The translations under genes were made by a program, and so were the position numbers. This document shows, piece by piece, positions 58,619 to 64,000 of a stretch of DNA of 64,000 nucleotides. The stretch lies in assembly GCF_028858725.1 (NCBI RefSeq), contig NC_084769.1:8743501-8807500 (forward strand), written 5' to 3'. The notes under the pieces are model-generated. The model was not told where the DNA came from. It made no database searches and was given only the letters and a program-made list of their open reading frames with translations. Positions within the stretch are counted from its first letter, which is position 1. Each line of letters begins with the position of its first letter. The DNA comes from Colius striatus (lineage: Eukaryota > Chordata > Aves > Coliiformes > Coliidae).

Positions 58619-59308
58619 GCATGCAAAAAGACACTTAACTTGCTAAGCTGTTTTTGTGCTGGGCTTGCCCTTGGCTTTCAGGCTTAGCTGCTTTCCTAGG
58701 GGCTGCAAGCCCTGACCACCCACCACCTTGGGCAGAGCTGGTGGCTGCAGTCTCATCCCAGAGGGTGAGGCTGTGCACATGTTGGACCATGGAAGCCTTT
58801 GATATAGGACATGGCAGCAGAGAGATTGCTGATGGGAGCACAGGAGAAGATTTGCCCCCAGTTTCCCATTTCCCTGTTGGCACCTAGATTTGGGGTGCTA
58901 TGGCTTCAAAGCACTTGGTAAAGAGCAAGATCTCAGTTGAGAGCCAGTGAGGAAGTGAGTGACACAGGCCTGTGTTTGCTGTCACCTGTGTAGGTGCTGG
59001 CTGTGATCCTTAATGGTGAAATGTCTGCAGGCACTAGCAACAAACCTGGGGTACACAAACATTCAGCTCTTATTGAGGTAGGACTCATCCTTCCATTCCA
59101 GCTGAAACACAAAAATAGCTCAGCTTAATTACCTAATGACAGAGGTACCTTACAGCACAAATGATTTTATTTCCTGTGACTGGGGAATTGCTTTTCTTTC
59201 TTCCACACAGTGCAATGTGGTCCTGACAATGGGCAACTGCTAGCATAATTGGAGTGGGAAGAGTCCTACTTTAGGAAAGTAAATTAAATCTTTGCTTTTT
59301 GGCCCTGC

Positions 59309-59329
59309 AGGGGCGGGAGAGCTATAAAT
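59309..59329 (+). promoter_or_regulatory. GC box plus TATA-like pair, candidate cryptic promoter
   Basis: AGGGGCGGGA (about 59,309-59,319) is followed directly by CTATAAATT (TATAAAT at 59,323-59,329). This is a spacing typical of a focused core promoter, with a start expected near 59,355. No recognised transcript follows. Confidence 0.25.
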
Positions 59330-62058
59330 TTAGTCCTCTCTAAGAGGCCATTCCATGGCAATGCTCTGCCTTCAGCTGAAAAGAAAAAATAAAATGAAAG
59401 TTATGTTCTGGAGGGTGAAAAGGGAGCTGACTGTAGTGGTTAAACACTTCGTATATCCCTGGATTATCTAGTTGACATGGTAAGGGAGATATCATCAGAA
59501 AAAGGGAGAGCAAAAGAGAGGACAAGGTGGTCAGCTTCAGGGGGGCAGGTAACCATAGGGAAGGCAGCAGAGAGGATGCAGGGACATCCCTCCAGGACAA
59601 CTTGTTTTTCTCCTCTGGGCTGGCAGCCCTGATGAAAGAGCAAGTTAAGCTTCAGCCTTGCTGGTGTCAGGGAGCAGGGAAGGAGAGCTGGTTGTCAGCT
59701 CACTCGCATGGGCTTTTGGGGAAGCAGATATGCTGCAGGGATGACGATCCTCTGTCTCCCGGCCAGAGGTAAGAGCTTGTCAGGCTGGGGAGAGTGCAGA
59801 CAACTCAAAAAGGAGACAAAGGTGTGAGAGGGCCCTTCTCAGAGACCTTAGAGCTCTCTCCTTTTCCTCTGCATGCTTTAAAGCTCAGAGGGAATGAATA
59901 TCTTCATGCTTTCCACCCGAGTAATAATCTTGTGTTGCTTTAATCGTCCCACAGGTCCTGAATCTGTAGAAAAAGAGTGGATGGGTAAGAATTTCTTCTT
60001 CTTATGTCAACACTGGCTTTGTTTCTATCTGCTAGCTGCAACACCTGTCCTTTATGAACTACATCTATCTGGAATTGGAGTGAAGGATAGGAAATTAAAT
60101 GTATCATTGATACAGGCTGAAATTTCATGGACCATCAGTGTTCCTTGGTGTGTAGGGCTGCATGTCTAAGGTTGTCAGTGAAGTGGCTGTTCACAGAAGG
60201 CAATGGGGCTTAGCCATCACTCCTTCTGCCAGTCTGTGTCTGTTTGCAGGCAGGGTTTTATCTTAAGACACACAGATTTAAAGATAACTTAAAACCAGTT
60301 GAAATTAGGGCTCAGGTTCTCAAAGTTACATGGTCACCCAGCCCTTGATAACAAGGATGGCACTGAGGATTATTTCATGAATTTACAGCAAAATGAATTA
60401 AAATGTTGAAAAATGTAAGAACTGGGGAAAGCAGAAAGTGAAATATAATCAGTAGGATGATCAGATAGTCAAGTCAGGAGGATAATGTGAAACAATGGGA
60501 CTAATAGAAGTGGCAACTGCCTGGAAATACAAAATAAATGGTGTGAAATAAAATGATAGTATAAGAGGAGACATGTAGGACCATATAAGGTATGATGAAG
60601 CCCTGCCTAGCACACTTAAAGAGACAATAACATGTAGGCTGGTGTAGACACGACAAAGAAGAGCGATGGGAGAAGACTAAAGTGAGGATTTGTTGGGCTG
60701 CAGTGATAATGAAGAGAGATGCTGTAGCTTACAGAATGAGAGAGAAAAACGATATTTTACAGAATTATATGGAAAGTGGTATATTATTCTGCCCTCTCAC
60801 ATCTATGAAACAGACTCCAACTTCATAGCTGATCACCTCCAGGATTTGCAAGAGTTGTTTCTGAACTCCCTTCTCTACAGCCAGTTGAAATAACATCCAG
60901 AGAATCCCAAGAAGTGGCTGTAGCGTGTGGTACCATGACCTGTGGCATGGGCTGACTCAGGCACAGGTATTGGCCATTTTCAATAATTCCTCTTCTCCCT
61001 CCAGGTTTTTCTCTAAGCAGTTTCATTAGTCTTTCACACGTATTTGAAAAGGCCACCTGGAGAGCAATGCATGAAGAGAAATCTTTGCTCAAGGAAGATG
61101 TCAACTGTGACCACTTGTCTTGGTTAAATCCCCTTTTATTAATGATCTGCCTCTTTCCCAGCTCTACCCGTCTGAGTGCGGTGCTGCTGATTAGAGACAG
61201 CCAGTGAAAGCTTTGGGCTTTTAGGCATTCAGACATATCCTCTTAGGGATATTTCCTTACCCTTACAGAAGTGAGATGGTCCACCTTACAATGAAGCTGC
61301 ATGTATTTTATAGCAGTAGGGAACGGCTGACAGGACATCTGTGTGCCATTTATTCAGACTAAGCAAGTGGATATCAGGAAAGTTAACACTGAGTTTAATT
61401 TAGAGTTTAAATAATTAGGACAAAACCTCACAGTTCAACATGCAGATTGGCTCAAGTGGTGAAAATGGTTCCAGCTAATAAAAATCTGCAAGGGATAGAA
61501 TATGTTCTGGAATCTATTTAAATAACATGTCCAATAATGAATAGCAATAAACTGCCTATCACGTCGTAGTGCTTGCTGTTTTCCTTCAGAAACAAACAAG
61601 CTGACATTTCAGAGGAGAGCTGTGTCTCTGAACAGATTACTGCTCATGTCTTCACAGAGTGGCTTGGATCATCAGAGAATGCCTCAGCTTAGAACAAAGT
61701 GCTCGGAAATGTCACTTGGCAGCCAGGCCCACTGCTCAGATCCTAAAAGAAATGACTTCCAGGCAGTAACCAGACTGGGCCTTAATTGGCCCAGCTGACA
61801 AATATTGCCTGGGAATAGTGACAGGCAAAGTCATCACTTGGATCTGTAATTTGCATCCTAACATTATCACTGAAGGATGTTAAGGTACAAAATGTGCATT
61901 TTGGGAGCTGTGCTCCCACATTGCAGTCCTGCAGGGCAGCAGAGGCCTGCAAAGCCACTCAGCTCAGCTGCTTCAACACGGGTGTCTGGTGTCACTGGCT
62001 CCTGTGCCACAGCTGCCTTGAGGATGTCTCAGGTGCCTTCAAATCTCCCTTCATGGCA

Positions 62059-62082
62059 CTAGCCCTCCAGCTAGCCCTCCAG
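62059..62082 (+). repeat. Perfect 12-bp tandem duplication
   Basis: CTAGCCCTCCAG occurs twice back to back. No function is suggested. Confidence 0.8.
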
Positions 62083-64000
62083 GCAGTTGAAGGGAGCCCT
62101 CCATATCGTTGCTGCAAAGAGCAGCCTCCTGAAGTGACAAGACACCAGTGTATCATATTCTGAAACTGTTCACACTCAAATGAGATGGTAAATTACTGGT
62201 GAAACTGAAGACAGCCCGTCCAAGGTTTTCTGAGGTCTTCTCAGCACCACTTTCCCAGGATGGTCCCTGTTTGACATTGCTCTGGCTGTCCCCAGCACAG
62301 GGTTCTGAACCTCTTTCCATCACCCAACCATCTTGCTATCAGCCAGGGAAGAGTTAAACTTCTCTCTGCCCCTCACCTTGGGAGAGAAAACAGAGAAGAA
62401 GCACCATTTGAAATGGAAACAGCACAGAGGATTTCTATCTTGCTCACTATAAGTTGTGCATTATTAAAGGCCCAAGTAGTGTTTATCCCAGGGCTCTTTG
62501 CTGGAGCTGCAACGTGTATAGATGGGAAGGAAGACATAAGAAACCCTTCCCTGAGGCAGCCTCAGAGCTGTGTGTCATCCCTTCAGTCAGCCTGTGTCTC
62601 AACACTGCGAGGATGTTGAATTTCTCTAGTGCTTTCCAGGCAAGCCTTGCATTGGAGAACTCTCAAACACGCTTGCAGGGGTGAGGAAGCCCCCTTCATT
62701 TTCCAGTGCTGTGCAACTGACATGTCTGAAGAGCAGGGAAGGCAGCACAGGGGAAACATAGGGACAAAGAGTCATTGCTGCTCCCTGTTCACTGGGCCAC
62801 CTTCAGCAGTTTCCAGTTTCTTCTTGTGATTTCTGAATACTTAGAGAAAAACCCTTACATAGGAAGAAGCTGATATCTGTGTAACTGCTGCCCTGGGGCT
62901 TTTCCTTCTTTGTGATCTGGTCCTTGTGAACAGGTCTGGGAAGTGTAACTGAGAAGAGAAGGGGAAGATATTTACCCTTTTCAAGTGTAAGTACTTGTCC
63001 ATGGCTCTGAGTTGGGCACTGTCCTGGAGCTTGTAGTTGGAGGCACAATTTGGAGCCAGGGCCCTCCAGATGATCATTCAGAGCCTCTCATTTGCTTGCA
63101 GCTTGGAAGTGCTCATCTGCCTAGAAACCTACAGGAAGCTCAAGCAGAAACATATATTTAATGCTAAAACACAATTAAGAAAGTATAGCCCATCCAAAAT
63201 GTTACATCTGAGTCAATGACAATGTGGGGCTCAAGAGCAGCAAAATGGGACTATAAACAAAGAAGCTGCCAGGCCCAAGCTGAGCTGTGCCTACAGTTTG
63301 TATGCTCTGAGCACACTGCAGATACCAGGTACTTGGTCTTTGCTCACCCTTCCCTCTTGCAGACAAAACTAAGTCATTACCTTCCTGTAAATTACCATGC
63401 TAAAAGTATGGACATACAGACAATTCCTGCAGTTCATCTGCTCCCTGTACACATTCCAAGCCAGGGCAACATGGTTTTATGTTTGAATCTCTGTTTAAAT
63501 TCCAATATTTACTGCTTCCTTCTATTTCTGGTAACCTCAGCATGCTGTGTGAAAGGAATCAGTCTATTTATTTTCAGCTGAGGTCTACAGAGTGAATTAA
63601 ATGTGCTGTGTACTGGTTGGTGGTCTTCCTAAAAGAAAAAGCAGGAAAAACATGGAGATGATAAAGAATGATCAGGCTTGGTATTTGAAACAATTAATAT
63701 TCTGAGGCCCTTTAAAATGGAAGAGAACACCTGTTAATAAAAGAAGAAACTAAGAAAACCAGAACCCCTAAAAACAATTCAGTGAATCAGCAGCAAAGGC
63801 TCACATCTGTCATATGTTACTTTGAATTTTCTAGTAACTTAAAATCCTGAATGCAGAGCCATGGATTTATTTGCCTCTGAAGCAATTCCATCCCAGGGAG
63901 CTCCCTGAGTTTTGGCCCGATTAGCCACAAACAAACGAGCTGCCCCAAAACACAGCAGTGGGGCACTGGAGCACTCCCTGGGCTTTCTGCCAGGGCTTCA

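Larger units (their letters stand above)
58619..64000. other. Intergenic DNA to the window end, no gene recognised
   Basis: No CR1 copy and no supportable coding exon was seen. Minor items are a GC-box/TATA-like pair at 59,309-59,329 and a perfect 12-bp duplication at 62,059-62,082. Open frames up to about 137 codons occur on both strands without homology or paired splice sites. Confidence 0.6.

Noticed and set aside
60823..61236. 137-codon minus-strand open frame as a gene
   Set aside because: No recognisable family, promoter or paired splice sites; composition is not distinctive.
1..64000. CRISPR arrays, operons, prophage, tRNA or rRNA genes
   Set aside because: No regularly spaced direct repeats, no dense gene arrays and no recognisable tRNA or rRNA sequence were seen; the window is vertebrate nuclear DNA.

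Overview
This window is vertebrate nuclear DNA, most probably from a bird. It holds one gene that can be fully supported, a complete copy of ACTR3 (actin-related protein 3, the Arp3 subunit of the Arp2/3 complex), on the + strand. The avian reading rests on several CR1-type LINE fragments with the usual bird features: 5'-truncated copies ending in ATTCTATGATTCTATGA-like tails, and remnants of the end of the CR1 reverse-transcriptase ORF. No Alu, B1 or L1-like elements were noticed. A 418-codon Arp3 frame can be joined from 12 exons, every junction using GT-AG, with no frameshift or internal stop.

Layout. 1-10,250 is AT-rich upstream DNA with no recognisable gene. It holds one probable ancient CR1-like relic (about 1,135-1,440), a small tandem repeat, and an unexplained minus-strand open frame (3,209-3,571). 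About 10,250-11,200 is a CpG island with GC boxes, a YY1-type GCCATCTTG site and no TATA box. It carries the ACTR3 promoter, 5' UTR and coding exon 1, with a four-run G-quadruplex motif just inside intron 1. Intron 1 is about 16.9 kb (10,673-27,564) and contains one antisense CR1. Exons 2-12 lie between 27,565 and 41,987, with introns of about 0.4-4 kb; sense CR1 fragments sit in introns 4, 8 and 10. The 3' UTR begins at 41,988, with candidate poly(A) signals at 42,809, 43,181 and 43,684.

From about 43,700 to the right end is intergenic DNA that looks somewhat richer in G and C. It contains four larger CR1 fragments (46.15, 50.86, 55.47 and 58.04 kb), one of the last two inverted relative to the other. 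It also has a CTCF-like motif at 48,271, a GC-box plus TATA-like pair near 59.3 kb, and no supportable protein-coding gene.

The protein is a housekeeping cytoskeletal factor: with Arp2 it forms the template from which a new actin branch grows. I found no CRISPR array, operon, prophage, toxin locus or new multi-gene system here. The observations in the hunt section are mostly regulatory or repeat-structure points and one unexplained open frame, and are scored accordingly.
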